From: Leptothoe sp034932105
GTDB taxonomy: Bacteria; Cyanobacteriota; Cyanobacteriia; Phormidesmidales; Phormidesmidaceae
DNA length: 64,000 bases
NCBI RefSeq assembly: GCF_034932105.1
Contig: NZ_JAYGIG010000117.1
Location: 1-64,000 of the forward strand
Reading direction: 5' to 3'
The notes beneath the pieces are model-generated. The model was not told where the DNA came from. It was given only the letters and a program-made list of their open reading frames with translations, and did no database searches. The position numbers and the translations under genes are program-made. The first letter of the stretch is position 1. Each line of letters opens with the position of its first letter. Below, one piece after another: positions 51,870 through 61,220 of the stretch.

Positions 51870-52160
51870 GGCCTCTAATGTTCCTCTAAAATATTTATAA
51901 AGAAATTTCCATAGTCCAGCATAGGTCAAAGCGATAACCTTGCGGTCTGGCCCAACCAGAATTGCACCCTGTTTATGGTCTGGTGAAGGCTGATTGATCG
52001 GTCAATAGTTTGGGTTTCTGTTGGCAAAAATCTCAGGTTTTATGGCAATGTGTTCTATGCTTTGGCCCATGGGGTTGGGACCTAGACTCGGGGGCGATGT
52101 TCTAAGAATGGGACTAACGCTATAGAATGCCAGCAATTGCTTTGAATTCGGTATAGATCA

Positions 52161-52772
52161 ATGGGTTGTATGTTTGAGCGTCAGGCAAGACTAAATTTTC
52201 TGAGAACACCTTCGCTGCTAGTGTTATCAGCGGTTTTACTGCTGGGGGCGACGGGTTGCGATCGCGTTGGTGAGCGTACTAAGGACGTGATCAACTCCAT
52301 CTCGATGCAAAACTTGTCCAATGGTCAAAAACGTCTGGCCAATCAGGAGAGCGACGTGGAGCTGACCCTACCGCAGGGATGGGTCGATGTGCAAAACTTG
52401 CGGTCCGATGCTGACCTGTACGCCGCCCGGGAAGATAGAACCATGTATGTGATGGTTTTAGCTGATCCGAGGGGTTCAGAGGTGGGTAGCTTCGTATTGG
52501 CGGACAATGCGGACCAATATCTCAGCTTTTTAGATCGGGGAATGACCCAGGAGCAGGCTAAGGTGCCTACGTCCATGACCTCATTAAATGGCATGAAGGC
52601 CTTACAGTATGAGGTCAAAGGACGGGTAGACAATGTGCCCGTGGTGTATTTACACACCACAGTTGAGGGTTCGACCAATTACTACCAGGTGGTGGCTTGG
52701 ACAACGGCGGAAAACTATAGTGCAGCCAAGGGGGAGCTGCAGACTGTAATCCAGAGTTTTCGGGGCACCTAG
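52161..52772 (+). CDS. Putative lipoprotein of unknown function
   Basis: 203 residues. The N-terminus has basic residues, a hydrophobic stretch (LLVLSAVLLLGATG) and Cys33, forming an acceptable lipobox (ATGC). The mature part contains VELTLPQGWVDVQNLRSDAD and ALQYEVKGRVDNVPVVYLHT, a pattern similar to PsbP-like or general stress lipoproteins in cyanobacteria; I am not sure of a family. It likely faces the periplasm or lumen. It precedes a thioredoxin-like gene by 31 bases, so the two may be one unit. A HIP1 octamer (52258) follows the lipobox codon region. Confidence 0.75.
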   Translation: MGCMFERQARLNFLRTPSLLVLSAVLLLGATGCDRVGERTKDVINSISMQNLSNGQKRLANQESDVELTLPQGWVDVQNLRSDADLYAAREDRTMYVMVLADPRGSEVGSFVLADNADQYLSFLDRGMTQEQAKVPTSMTSLNGMKALQYEVKGRVDNVPVVYLHTTVEGSTNYYQVVAWTTAENYSAAKGELQTVIQSFRGT

Positions 52773-52803
52773 GGAGGATTTTCTCAGGCCGCTGTGGGGC
52801 AGA

Positions 52804-53463
52804 ATGCCCTTTGTGTGGCGTAATGGTAGTGATGTGATGTGGTGGGTCAGGAGTTGGATGGGTAGTTTTGGATTTGGACATTGGCCATGGCGTCGCATGT
52901 TAGGCAGATGGCTAATGGTGGTTGTGGCGCTCGCCGCCTGCCTACTGCCTGCCCTATGTTTTCCTGACACTGCCCTAGCTGGCCTCAAGGACGACCGATA
53001 TGACGGCAACATCTTTGCCCTCTACGCCGGTAACGGAGCCATTGTGCCGCCCCATACCACTTTGGCCCAGTCCCTAAAGCAAGAAAAACCGACCCTGCTC
53101 TTTTTCTATGTGGATGACAGCAGCGACTGCAAGGAATATTCCTTCGTCATCTCCCAGTTGCAGGCCCCCTATGGCCGGGTGGTAAATTTTGTGCCCATTG
53201 CCGCCGACGCTATTGCCCTTAAAGCGCAGGCGAACTTTCGCCCCGATGAGCCGGGTTACTACTTCAATAAAGTCTCAGTCCCCCAAACTCTGGTGCTCGA
53301 TGGCATGGGCAAGGTGCTGTTTGATCGCATTGGGGCCGTGAGCTATGAAGACCTGGATGATGTTTTTCGAGAAGTGTTTGAACTGCTTCCCCGTGAAGAA
53401 TCTGATACCTTACGCCGCCGCGTGGTGAATGAGCTGAATGTGGAACTGGTGCCGCAAGATTAG
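52804..53463 (+). CDS. Thioredoxin-fold thylakoid protein (photosystem I accumulation factor-like)
   Basis: 219 residues with a long hydrophobic N-terminus ending near DTALAG (signal or anchor). The mature part reads GLKDDRYDGNIFALYAGNGA, LLFFYVDDSSDCKEYSFVIS, VSVPQTLVLDGMGKVLFDRIG: a thioredoxin fold with a conserved cis-Pro (SVPQ) but only one Cys, so no dithiol activity. I associate this family with cyanobacterial and plant proteins annotated as thylakoid photosystem I accumulation factors, from memory. Several Met codons lie near the start; ATG 52804 is taken. Confidence 0.65.
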   Translation: MPFVWRNGSDVMWWVRSWMGSFGFGHWPWRRMLGRWLMVVVALAACLLPALCFPDTALAGLKDDRYDGNIFALYAGNGAIVPPHTTLAQSLKQEKPTLLFFYVDDSSDCKEYSFVISQLQAPYGRVVNFVPIAADAIALKAQANFRPDEPGYYFNKVSVPQTLVLDGMGKVLFDRIGAVSYEDLDDVFREVFELLPREESDTLRRRVVNELNVELVPQD

Positions 53464-53551
53464 GGTCTATTTGGGGCCTATTGGGGTCTAATCATTAGGG
53501 CCAAAATATGAGGGCCAAAATATGGGTTAGGGAGCGATTAGGAGGCAATCA

Positions 53552-54043
53552 TTGACCCACTCCATGCTCGATTCCCCTCCTGGTGATCTTCCTTGCCTCA
53601 CGGTGTGTGCGACTTTACTCGAAAAAGCCGCTAACCAGGCGTCCCTCTGCCGCAGTTGTGAGGTCTTGGGGGTAGATCGGTTGGTGTTGCCTAGGGTCGA
53701 TGAGTCTTGGGAGTTTCGTAAAATCGCTGCTTCGGCCCAGCAGTGGCAGCGGGTGGAATATTGCCCCCCGGACCAATTGCTCCAGTGGTTGGTCCAGCAG
53801 ACGGGCTATCGGATTGTGGCCCTGACGGTTCAGGCAACCGCGCAGCCGCTGACGGACTATGCCTTTGCGGCTAAGACATTATTGCTTTTGGGGCGGGAAC
53901 TGACTGGAATTCCGGCTAATATCTTGGCCCTGTGTGATGGGGCCCTGACGATTCCCCAATATGGCCGGGTGGAGTCGCTGAATGTGCAGACGGCGGGTGC
54001 GATCGCAATTTATGAATACAACCGGCAATGGCGATCACCTTGA
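53552..54043 (+). CDS. TrmH/SpoU-family RNA 2'-O-methyltransferase
   Basis: 163 residues, a minimal SPOUT methyltransferase. Motif 1 (VCATLLEKAANQASLCRSCEVLGVDRLVLP), motif 2 (LLLLGRELTGIP) and motif 3 (LTIPQYGRVESLNVQTAGAIAIYEY) are all present, including the knot residues GRELTGIP and SLNVQTA. It probably methylates a tRNA ribose. The start is TTG 53552 preceded by AGGAGGCAATCA; ATG 53564 is the alternative. A HIP1 octamer lies near the 3' end. Confidence 0.88.
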   Translation: MTHSMLDSPPGDLPCLTVCATLLEKAANQASLCRSCEVLGVDRLVLPRVDESWEFRKIAASAQQWQRVEYCPPDQLLQWLVQQTGYRIVALTVQATAQPLTDYAFAAKTLLLLGRELTGIPANILALCDGALTIPQYGRVESLNVQTAGAIAIYEYNRQWRSP

Positions 54044-54070
54044 TGTCTACACACTGAGTTAACTCAAAGA

Positions 54071-54445
54071 TTAATCCAACGGAATATCTGCTGTTTCCGA
54101 CACTTCCTCTATCTCAGAGCCATCTTCCAAGTCCAGCTCGGGTTCCTTAACGGTCTCCACCGGACTATCCGGCTTTAAGGGGTTGGTCCGCACACGTCGA
54201 ATGGGTAAATTGGCCATGAGCGCGGTCATGCGATTGTCCGATTCGAGGGAAAATTCCAGACTGTCGAAGTCGAGTTCGACATATCGGGACACCACCTCCA
54301 AAATTTCTTGACGCAGCTTTTCTAGGTTTTGGGGCGAAATGTCGGACCGGTCGTGGGCTAAGACTAATTGCAAGCGCTGCCTGGCGGTGTCACGACTTAA
54401 CGGTTCACGCGGGCCAAAGAGTCTTTCAAAGAATTCACTAATCAT
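54071..54445 (-). CDS. minE: Cell-division topological specificity factor MinE
   Basis: 124 residues from ATG 54445 (MISEFFERLFG); ATG 54472 would add nine residues. The MinD-stimulating helix region (ARQRLQLVLAHDRSDISPQNLEKLRQEILEVVSRYVELD) is intact and DSLEFSLES continues into the dimer interface. The acidic C-terminal tail is longer than in E. coli MinE (88 residues). MinE drives MinCD oscillation to keep the Z ring at midcell. It is third in the minCDE unit. Confidence 0.94.
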   Translation of the reverse strand: MISEFFERLFGPREPLSRDTARQRLQLVLAHDRSDISPQNLEKLRQEILEVVSRYVELDFDSLEFSLESDNRMTALMANLPIRRVRTNPLKPDSPVETVKEPELDLEDGSEIEEVSETADIPLD

Positions 54446-54550
54446 GATCGTTTCCGATAAGGCGAGGGGCATTAAAACGGATGACGTTGCTGATTCCCTT
54501 ATGAATCAGCAACAATAACGGTCGTTCGCCCATCGACCGCCTGGGCAAAA

Positions 54551-55345
54551 CTAGTTAAATAACTGACGTAGTTTGGTGAAAAAACTATCTTTTTGCACAC
54601 TCAGGTCCATCAGCGGTACCTTCTCCCCTTGCAAGCGCCGGGCGATATTAGAAACGGCGATACCCGCTTGGGAAAGTTCCTTATTCAGGATTAGGGGTTC
54701 CCCATTGTTGGTAGAAACTACCACCTGCTCATCGTCGGGAATCACCCCCAGCAACGGCACCGCTAAAATATCCTGCACGTCTTTGACGGACATCATTTGC
54801 TGAGCTTCCACCATGGCCGGTTTCAGACGGTTAATGATCAGCCGCATGGCCTTGATATCATTGGCTTCCAGGAGACCAATCACGCGGTCAGCGTCGCGGA
54901 CGGCGGAAATTTCTGGGGTGGTGACAATAATCGCTTCACGGGCCGCCACAATGGCGTTGCGAAAGCCCATTTCAATCCCCGCCGGGCTATCGATCAGGAC
55001 AAAGTTATAGGCTTTGGTCAGGGCTCTGACCAGCTTTTTCATTTGATCTGGGGTAATGGATTCCTTCGACCGGTTTTGGGCGGCGGGTAATAGGGCTAAG
55101 TTGGGCTGGCGTTTATCTTTGACCAACGCCTGATCCAGGCGACAGTCCCCCGCTAAAACATCTAACGCGGTATAGACAATGCGGTTTTCTAGACCCAGGA
55201 GCAGGTCTAAATTGCGTAACCCAAAGTCAGCATCAATTACTACGACGCGTTTACCTGCCTTGGCTAGGGCCATCCCTAGGTTGGCGGTGCAGGTGGTTTT
55301 GCCAACGCCTCCCTTACCGGAGGTAACGACGATAATACGGTTCAT
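54551..55345 (-). CDS. minD: Septum site-determining ATPase MinD
   Basis: 264 residues. Deviant Walker A KGGVGKTT, switch I DADFGLRNLDLLLGLENRIVYT, Walker B FVLIDSPAGIE, and a C-terminal amphipathic membrane-targeting helix (SFFTKLRQLFN). MinD-ATP dimers bind the membrane and recruit MinC. Spacing to minE is 78 bases, and to minC 158 bases, so internal signals are possible. Confidence 0.96.
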   Translation of the reverse strand: MNRIIVVTSGKGGVGKTTCTANLGMALAKAGKRVVVIDADFGLRNLDLLLGLENRIVYTALDVLAGDCRLDQALVKDKRQPNLALLPAAQNRSKESITPDQMKKLVRALTKAYNFVLIDSPAGIEMGFRNAIVAAREAIIVTTPEISAVRDADRVIGLLEANDIKAMRLIINRLKPAMVEAQQMMSVKDVQDILAVPLLGVIPDDEQVVVSTNNGEPLILNKELSQAGIAVSNIARRLQGEKVPLMDLSVQKDSFFTKLRQLFN

Positions 55346-55503
55346 AGCTATGGATAAACGGGCGATTGCGGATGGTGTTCGTAGGGCACAGGGCTCAAGT
55401 AGGGCAATAGTCTCACGTTATGGCAAATTTTTTTGGATTTCCCTAAGGATTTTCTAGAGACAGGGCGCTTAACGGGGAAACTTTGCTGTCAGGTCAAGGA
55501 AGA

Positions 55504-56547
55504 TCATGGGGCGTTCAGGTGAATTTGGGCGAATTCAGATGCGATCGCAATCCGAATCCCCCCTTGAATTCCACTACTCGGATCTTCATGACTGACATAG
55601 GCCACTTCCGGTTGATATTGGGACGGTGGTTTTTCCGGTGCCCGAGCCACAGAGTCAGCTATCCGCAGCTGGGTTGGTTGCATATGCAACGCCATAATGC
55701 GACAGGCGGCATTGCCGTCGGAGCCCGCGTGGGCCACCCCCCGCAGACGCCCCCAAACAAAAATATCCCCCGCCGCGATCAGCGATCCGCCCGGATTCAC
55801 ATCGCCGATCACCACAATTGAGCCAGGATGGCGAATTTCCGTCCCAGAGCGGACGGTGGTTTGCACGTAGAGGGGCGTTTCGAGGGCCTTTCCCCGGCTC
55901 GATGAATCGTTCAGGTGTTCTAATTTAGTTTGCTGCTCCACCGAATACCCGGCCGTTGCCGCCGCCACAGCAGTCTGTCTACGCTGGGTATAAATGCGCT
56001 TGAGTTGTAGTTGGGCCGTTTGCAGTAACCGATCAATTTCTTGAAGCTGACGATTATCCAGCAGCCGGTCTCGGGCAATTAAGTGCACCGTCGTATTGGG
56101 CTCTAAAAACCGATTTTCAGAACTGAGGCGTAACGTGAGCTGCTGACATAGCTCTTCCCACTCAGCTGGGGTAAAACTTTTTTCCGGAGCTGAGGGTAGC
56201 AACAGCAACAGTCGTCCCTGTTCACTCTTAAACGTTATCTGCTGTTTAGATCCACTCTGTTGCTCCACATCTACATCTAGAGAGGCTACATCAGCGAGGG
56301 GCGGAGCTGCCTGACTACTACTGTCATCCGCTTCTTCAAATACAAAAAGTTCGACCGTGTTTGAAGCCTTTAATCGGGCCGCTAGAGCAGCACGGGACTC
56401 TACGGCAGCATTCTCATCTGACGATGGATGGCCCGATGTCGCTTCTGGTGGTTGTTGAGGGGGCTCAGCACTGCCATCATTGGCGTTGATGGCACTGGTG
56501 GGGACCCTGGGATCATTTGTCTGATTGCTGACTATGCCTTTATCCAT
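55504..56547 (-). CDS. minC: Septum site-determining protein MinC
   Basis: 347 residues. A cyanobacterial N-terminal extension of about 100 residues (Ala/Glu/Pro-rich) precedes the MinC N-domain (ITFKSEQGRLLLLLPS...). The C-terminal beta-helix is clear: TTVRSGTEIRHPGSIVVIGD, VNPGGSLIAAGDIFVWGRLRG and AHAGSDGNAACRIMALHMQPTQLRIA. It inhibits FtsZ polymerisation and binds MinD. First gene of the minCDE order. A HIP1 octamer at 55541 lies near the 3' end. Confidence 0.93.
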   Translation of the reverse strand: MDKGIVSNQTNDPRVPTSAINANDGSAEPPQQPPEATSGHPSSDENAAVESRAALAARLKASNTVELFVFEEADDSSSQAAPPLADVASLDVDVEQQSGSKQQITFKSEQGRLLLLLPSAPEKSFTPAEWEELCQQLTLRLSSENRFLEPNTTVHLIARDRLLDNRQLQEIDRLLQTAQLQLKRIYTQRRQTAVAAATAGYSVEQQTKLEHLNDSSSRGKALETPLYVQTTVRSGTEIRHPGSIVVIGDVNPGGSLIAAGDIFVWGRLRGVAHAGSDGNAACRIMALHMQPTQLRIADSVARAPEKPPSQYQPEVAYVSHEDPSSGIQGGIRIAIASEFAQIHLNAP

Positions 56548-57110
56548 TATTTGACCGTGCTAGGAGTGCTTCTGGATTGCCCTCAACTGCAGACAAAAAC
56601 ATTGACCTATGTGTCACCGAAGAGCATAAACCACTATAGGACTGGTCATACGTTGTAAGCAGTGTAGGTTGGGACTTATTTTGAAGTTTTTTGATACGAA
56701 TGTTTGGCTAGCATACTTAAATCGCTGCACAGCATCCCTGCCAGTATCAGCCCATGATCTCATTTCCCAATGGCTACACAAATTTTTAAATTTCTAAAAA
56801 AACTGCAATTTACGCCATCGCCATCGCCATTGCCTGGGGAATAGTTGTCGACGACAGACCCGATTCAACAGTGTCTTGGCTTGTAGTTTTATTGAGTTTT
56901 TCGTAACTCAAAAGTGATCCAAAAATAAGCATTCTGGCTCAAAAATTCCCTATATTCCGACTTTTGTAGGTTTGTGCGGACATGTCACATTGATTTATTT
57001 TGCTCCAGCGATAAGATTGTGATTGAATTCGGTTCGACGATTACGTAACTTTCGTTACATTTCCTCATTGGTGTCGGTTGACAAAACTTTTTTGATACGA
57101 GGTTTTAGAT
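56548..57110. other. Intergenic region with a candidate promoter of the repeat protein
   Basis: 563 bases with no supported gene. Near the right end GTAACTTTCGTTAC (57045-57058) is a small palindrome that might be an operator, and TTGACA at about 57079 resembles a -35 box. A Pho box was not recognised although the downstream gene is PstS-like. Confidence 0.4.
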
Positions 57111-59300
57111 ATGCTTAGGCTCCGCTCTACCTTTCCGTTGGCTGCTACGGTTGCGTTGTTCACAATTGTTGCCCCTCCCCAGTCTTTTTCTGGTTTTCAG
57201 GCCGTGGCAGCAGGAGCTGCCTTTGAGGTGCCTGTTGCCGTATCCGGTGATACGAGCCTTAAAGTGAGCAGTGGTTCTGATGCCATGGCTGTCATCAGTG
57301 AGGCTCTCAAAACAAGTTTTGAGGGTAAGTTCAACGGCGCTGAGGTGAATATTGATGCGGTGGGTGCCGAGCAGGCTATTCAGGCCTTGTTGAATGGTGA
57401 CGCGGATCTAGCGGCCATTAGTCGTCCCCTCAGCGCGGCTGAAACTGCTCAGGGGCTTTCTGCGGTTGATGTGAAGCGGGTTAAGATTGCCATCATTGTG
57501 GGTGCTGAAAATCCATTTAATGGCAGCTTGACCGGTGAGCAGTTTGCCAAAATTTTTCGGGGCGAAATTAAGAATTGGTCTGAAGTCGGTGGGCCGAGTG
57601 CGCCTATTCGCCTAGTGGATCGACCTGAGACGAGTGATACTCGCCTGGCTTTGGCTCCTTATCCTGTGTTTCAGTCGGCTAAGTTTGCTACTGGTAAGAC
57701 GGCAACCCAGTTAGTTAGCGATAGTCCCGCTGATGTGGCAAAGGCTCTGGGGAATGATGGCATTAGTTATGTCCTAGTGGATGAAGTGGGTGCTTTGTCC
57801 GGTGTGCGGACGTTGTCGATGCATAAGACATTGCCCACTGATGCTCGTTATCCCTTTTCCCAGCCTTTTTCCTTGGTTTATAGCGGTGAACCTTCCCCGG
57901 CTGTTGCTGCCTTTTTAGGTTATGCGGCTGGTGCCCCAGGACAATCTGCCCTCCAATCTGTGAATCCGTTGGCGGGTGTGGTCAGTGCGGCGGGTAACAC
58001 GGTCAAAGGGGCCGCTGATGCGGCTGGTGATGCGGTTCAAGGTGCGGCTGGTGCCGCTGGTGATGTCGTTGAAGGGGCAGCTGGTGCCGCTGGTGATGCG
58101 GTTGAAGGGGCCGCTGATGGGGCTGGTGATGTGGCTAATCAAGTGACGGCGGCAGCAGACCAGGCGGTTAGCGATGTCAATCCTCAGTCGAAATCTCGGG
58201 CCAATCTTTGGTGGCTGCTGATTGTGCCAGCTGCTTTCTTGGGCCTATGGGCTTGGGGTGCGCGTCGCCGCAAAGATGAGCGCGTGGTCACCTCTACCAA
58301 TGAATCTACAACTGAGGGCATTGACCTATCAGGCGTTGGGAAAGCAGGGGCGGGGGTAGCCGCAGGCGCTGCAGCCGTTGGCGGTGCAGCCTGGGCTACG
58401 GCAAAACAGGGCGGCAATGTGGCTAAAGATGGCTTGGGCAATGTCGGCAATGTAGCCAAAGACGGCTTAGACAATGTCGGTAATATGGCTAAAGGTGGTC
58501 TGGGCAATGTCGGCGATGTGGCCAAAGACGGCTTAGGTGGCATTAAAGGCGGTTTGGATAACGTTGGTGATGTAGCCAAGGGGGGGCTCGGTAACCTGCA
58601 AACTGGTCTGGGCAATGTCGGCAATGTGGCCAAAGGCGGCTTGGGCAATGTGGGTGACATGGCTAAGGGTGGCCTGGGCAATGTCGGTGATGCAGCCAAA
58701 GGCGGCTTAGGTGGCATTAAAGGCGGTTTGGATAACGTTGGCGATGCAGTCAAGGGCGGCCTCGGTAACCTGCAAACTGGTCTGGATAACTTTGGCGATG
58801 CAGCCAAAGGCGGTCTCGATAATCTCAAAGGCACAGCGCAACAAGGTGTTGATGGCGTGGCCGGTGGCCTCGGCAACGTCGGTAACGTCGCTAAGGGTGG
58901 TTTGGATAACCTTCAGGGTGGTCTCGGCAATGTTGGCGATGCGGCTAAGGGCGGCATTGATAAGCTTCAAGGTGGCCTTGGTAACGTTGGGGATGCCGCT
59001 AAGGGCGGGCTGGGGAATCTGGCCAGCGCAGCTCAGCAGGGTGTGGATGGCGTAGCCGGTGGCCTCGGTAATGCTGGGAATGCTGTTCAGGGTGGTGCTA
59101 ACACTGTGACTGGTAAGCTGGGCGGTATGGTCGACGACGCTGGCAATGCTATGAAAAAGGTGGCTGATGCAGCCGAGGGTACTCCCCAGTCTCTTTGGCA
59201 GCGCGTGCGTGATGGGGCGAACCAAGCGGCCGATCAGGCTGGTAAGCTGAAGGATAAGGCGGCTGATGTTGTTGACGATCTGAAGGATCGGGGCAACTAA
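57111..59300 (+). CDS. PstS-like binding protein with transmembrane segment and long 11-residue repeat domain
   Basis: 729 residues in four parts. A signal peptide (about 1-35) and a substrate-binding domain of the PstS-like class (about 40-290; GAEQAIQALLNGDADLAAIS, GEIKNWSEVGG). Next an Ala/Gly-rich 11-residue repeat (292-360; AADAAGDAVQG-type). Then one membrane helix (366-384, LWWLLIVPAAFLGLWAWGA) followed by RRRKDER, which predicts a cytoplasmic C-terminus. The last part (about 430-729) is a run of GLGNVGDVAKG-like 11-residue units with Lys at fixed positions and an LEA-like end (AADQAGKLKDKAADVVDDLKD). Function unknown; the repeats resemble group 3 LEA proteins. Confidence 0.85.
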   Translation: MLRLRSTFPLAATVALFTIVAPPQSFSGFQAVAAGAAFEVPVAVSGDTSLKVSSGSDAMAVISEALKTSFEGKFNGAEVNIDAVGAEQAIQALLNGDADLAAISRPLSAAETAQGLSAVDVKRVKIAIIVGAENPFNGSLTGEQFAKIFRGEIKNWSEVGGPSAPIRLVDRPETSDTRLALAPYPVFQSAKFATGKTATQLVSDSPADVAKALGNDGISYVLVDEVGALSGVRTLSMHKTLPTDARYPFSQPFSLVYSGEPSPAVAAFLGYAAGAPGQSALQSVNPLAGVVSAAGNTVKGAADAAGDAVQGAAGAAGDVVEGAAGAAGDAVEGAADGAGDVANQVTAAADQAVSDVNPQSKSRANLWWLLIVPAAFLGLWAWGARRRKDERVVTSTNESTTEGIDLSGVGKAGAGVAAGAAAVGGAAWATAKQGGNVAKDGLGNVGNVAKDGLDNVGNMAKGGLGNVGDVAKDGLGGIKGGLDNVGDVAKGGLGNLQTGLGNVGNVAKGGLGNVGDMAKGGLGNVGDAAKGGLGGIKGGLDNVGDAVKGGLGNLQTGLDNFGDAAKGGLDNLKGTAQQGVDGVAGGLGNVGNVAKGGLDNLQGGLGNVGDAAKGGIDKLQGGLGNVGDAAKGGLGNLASAAQQGVDGVAGGLGNAGNAVQGGANTVTGKLGGMVDDAGNAMKKVADAAEGTPQSLWQRVRDGANQAADQAGKLKDKAADVVDDLKDRGN

Positions 59301-59353
59301 TCTGGGGGACTAGTCCAGCTAGAGATGTGTGAGGGAGTAGGTAGGGATTCAAT

Positions 59354-60343
59354 ATGTCTTGGAGCCCTACCCATGCTCGGATTCATACATTACTGAAATC
59401 AAAGGTCCTGCTTCCAAAGGACACGGCTATTTTGATGGCTGTGTCCGGGGGGCAGGATTCTTTATGTATGGCCAAATTACTGCTAGACCTGGGGGAGCGG
59501 TGGGGATGGCGGTTAGCCATCGTCCATTGTGACCACGGCTGGCGACCTGATTCTGCTGAGAATGCAGCCCACGTCATGGGTCTGGCGCAACAATGGCAAC
59601 TGCCCTACTTTGGGGAGACGGCCCAGGCGTTGAGGGCAACCGAGGCGGCGGCTCGGAATTGGCGCTATGGGGTATTTGCGGATGTGGCCCGCCGCCATGG
59701 CTATCACCATGTGGTCACGGGCCATACGGCGACCGATCGGGCTGAGACAGTGCTATATAACCTGTTGCGCGGTAGCGGAGCCGATGGCATCCAGGCCTTG
59801 AGTTGGCAGCGACCACTGGTGAACGAGCAGGGTAGTGGAGCGATTTGGGTCACCCGCCCGCTATTACAGTTGACCCGACAGGAAACGGGTCTGTTTTGTC
59901 ACGACTTCGGCCTGTCTGTCTGGCATGACAGCTCGAATGAGGACTTGTACTATCGCCGTAATCGCATTCGTCAGGAGCTAATGCCTTATTTGCGATCGCA
60001 CTTTAACCCCAACGTCGAAACCACCCTGGCCCAAACTGCCGAAATTTTTACCGCCGAAGTCAGCTACCTAGAAGCTCAGACTGATCAGCTATATGCCGAT
60101 GTGGTGGCTCCCTTGGAGGACGGGTGGTGTATCCATCGCCCATGGTTTGGGGCGGCTCCCTTAGCGCTCCAACGGCGGGTGGCTCGGCGACTCTTGCAAA
60201 CGGTACTGCCCCAGCAGCCAAACTTTGAGCATATTGAGAAACTCGTAGCGCTAGGGAATGCCCCCCATCGCAGCCAGACGGATCCCTTTCCGGGGGGGTG
60301 GATTGCCAGGGTGGAGCATGACCAAATCCGATTACAGCGGTAG
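59354..60343 (+). CDS. tilS: tRNA(Ile)-lysidine synthase
   Basis: 329 residues, the short cyanobacterial form. The PP-loop AVSGGQDSLCMAKLL (about 29-43), VHCDHGWRPDS, VTGHTATDRAETVLYNLLRGSGADG and WHDSSNEDLYYRRNRIRQELMP are diagnostic. It modifies C34 of tRNA-Ile(CAU) to lysidine so that AUA is read as isoleucine. The C-terminal tRNA-binding part is short. ATG 59354 follows a weak ribosome site. The next gene starts 97 bases on. A HIP1 octamer at 59992 again marks a shift to C-rich coding. Confidence 0.94.
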   Translation: MSWSPTHARIHTLLKSKVLLPKDTAILMAVSGGQDSLCMAKLLLDLGERWGWRLAIVHCDHGWRPDSAENAAHVMGLAQQWQLPYFGETAQALRATEAAARNWRYGVFADVARRHGYHHVVTGHTATDRAETVLYNLLRGSGADGIQALSWQRPLVNEQGSGAIWVTRPLLQLTRQETGLFCHDFGLSVWHDSSNEDLYYRRNRIRQELMPYLRSHFNPNVETTLAQTAEIFTAEVSYLEAQTDQLYADVVAPLEDGWCIHRPWFGAAPLALQRRVARRLLQTVLPQQPNFEHIEKLVALGNAPHRSQTDPFPGGWIARVEHDQIRLQR

Positions 60344-60440
60344 AACGATAGCTGGACAATATAACTCTCAAAGAGGCCCTCTCCCTGGAAGCGAAGATCA
60401 ATCCGCTTTAAGCTATAGGAGAAAACTTCATTGGTATACT

Positions 60441-61220
60441 ATGCGCTGGTTTTTGGCGGTTGTTCTGGGCCTATGGCTAGGATGCACATCCCTATCATTA
60501 CCCGCCACAGCCGATAGCCCACCTGACATTGGCAGTCTCCGCAAACAGGCCTTTGAACTCACCAGTAAGGGCAAATTTGATTTGGCTGAAGCTGTGTGGA
60601 CCCAACTTCTGGAGGCCTTGCCCGAGGAGCCAGCCCTATGGAGTAACCGGGGCAACGTGCGAGTGAGCCAAAACAAAATTGAAGGGGCCATCAGCGACTA
60701 CGCCCAGGCGATTTCCCTGGACCCACTGCAGCCGAATGCCTATCTCAATCGGGGGGCTGCCTATGAAGCTGCAGGCAATTGGCAAGCGGCCATTGATGAC
60801 TACAACCGAGTCCTGAAACTATCCCCCAATGATCCAGCGGCCTATAACAATCGGGGTAACGCTAAGGGTGGTCAGGGAGACTGGAACGCTGCCCTGAAGG
60901 ACTATGAGCAGTCAATTACCATTCAGCCCAGTTTTTCCTTAGGCTATGCCAACTACGGCATAGCCCTGTTTGAGGTGGGCGACCAGGGGCGCTCACTGCA
61001 GGTGCTGAAAAGCCTAGCGCGCAAGTATCCCAACTATGCGGATGTGCGGGCTGCCCTGACCGCAGTGCTATGGGAAACGGGCCATCGCGGAGAAGCCGAA
61101 AGCCAGTGGGCTGCAGCTCGTGGTCTAGATCGGCGCTATGCCGATCTAGACTGGGTGCAGCATGTACGTCGTTGGCCCCCTTCGTTAGTGACAGGGCTGG
61201 AGCACTTTTTGCACCTCTAA
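60441..61220 (+). CDS. Secreted or membrane-anchored TPR protein
   Basis: 259 residues from ATG 60441; the frame continues left over the tilS end but without signal. The N-terminus is a signal peptide (RWFLAVVLGLWLGCTSLSLPATADS). Four to five TPR units follow (about 30-200), for example EPALWSNRGNVRVSQNKIEGA and PNAYLNRGAAYEAAGNWQAA. The end (RRYADLDWVQHVRRWPPSLVTGLEHFLHL) is family-like: this layout recurs in cyanobacterial proteins of unknown role. Cys16 in the signal (LGC) could be a lipobox. Likely in the periplasm or thylakoid lumen. Confidence 0.82.
   Translation: MRWFLAVVLGLWLGCTSLSLPATADSPPDIGSLRKQAFELTSKGKFDLAEAVWTQLLEALPEEPALWSNRGNVRVSQNKIEGAISDYAQAISLDPLQPNAYLNRGAAYEAAGNWQAAIDDYNRVLKLSPNDPAAYNNRGNAKGGQGDWNAALKDYEQSITIQPSFSLGYANYGIALFEVGDQGRSLQVLKSLARKYPNYADVRAALTAVLWETGHRGEAESQWAAARGLDRRYADLDWVQHVRRWPPSLVTGLEHFLHL

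Noticed and set aside
58184..58876. 230-codon proline/leucine-rich frame on the minus strand
   Set aside because: It is the complement of the 11-residue repeats of the plus-strand gene; the apparent repeats (PPLATSPTLPKP) only mirror the real ones.
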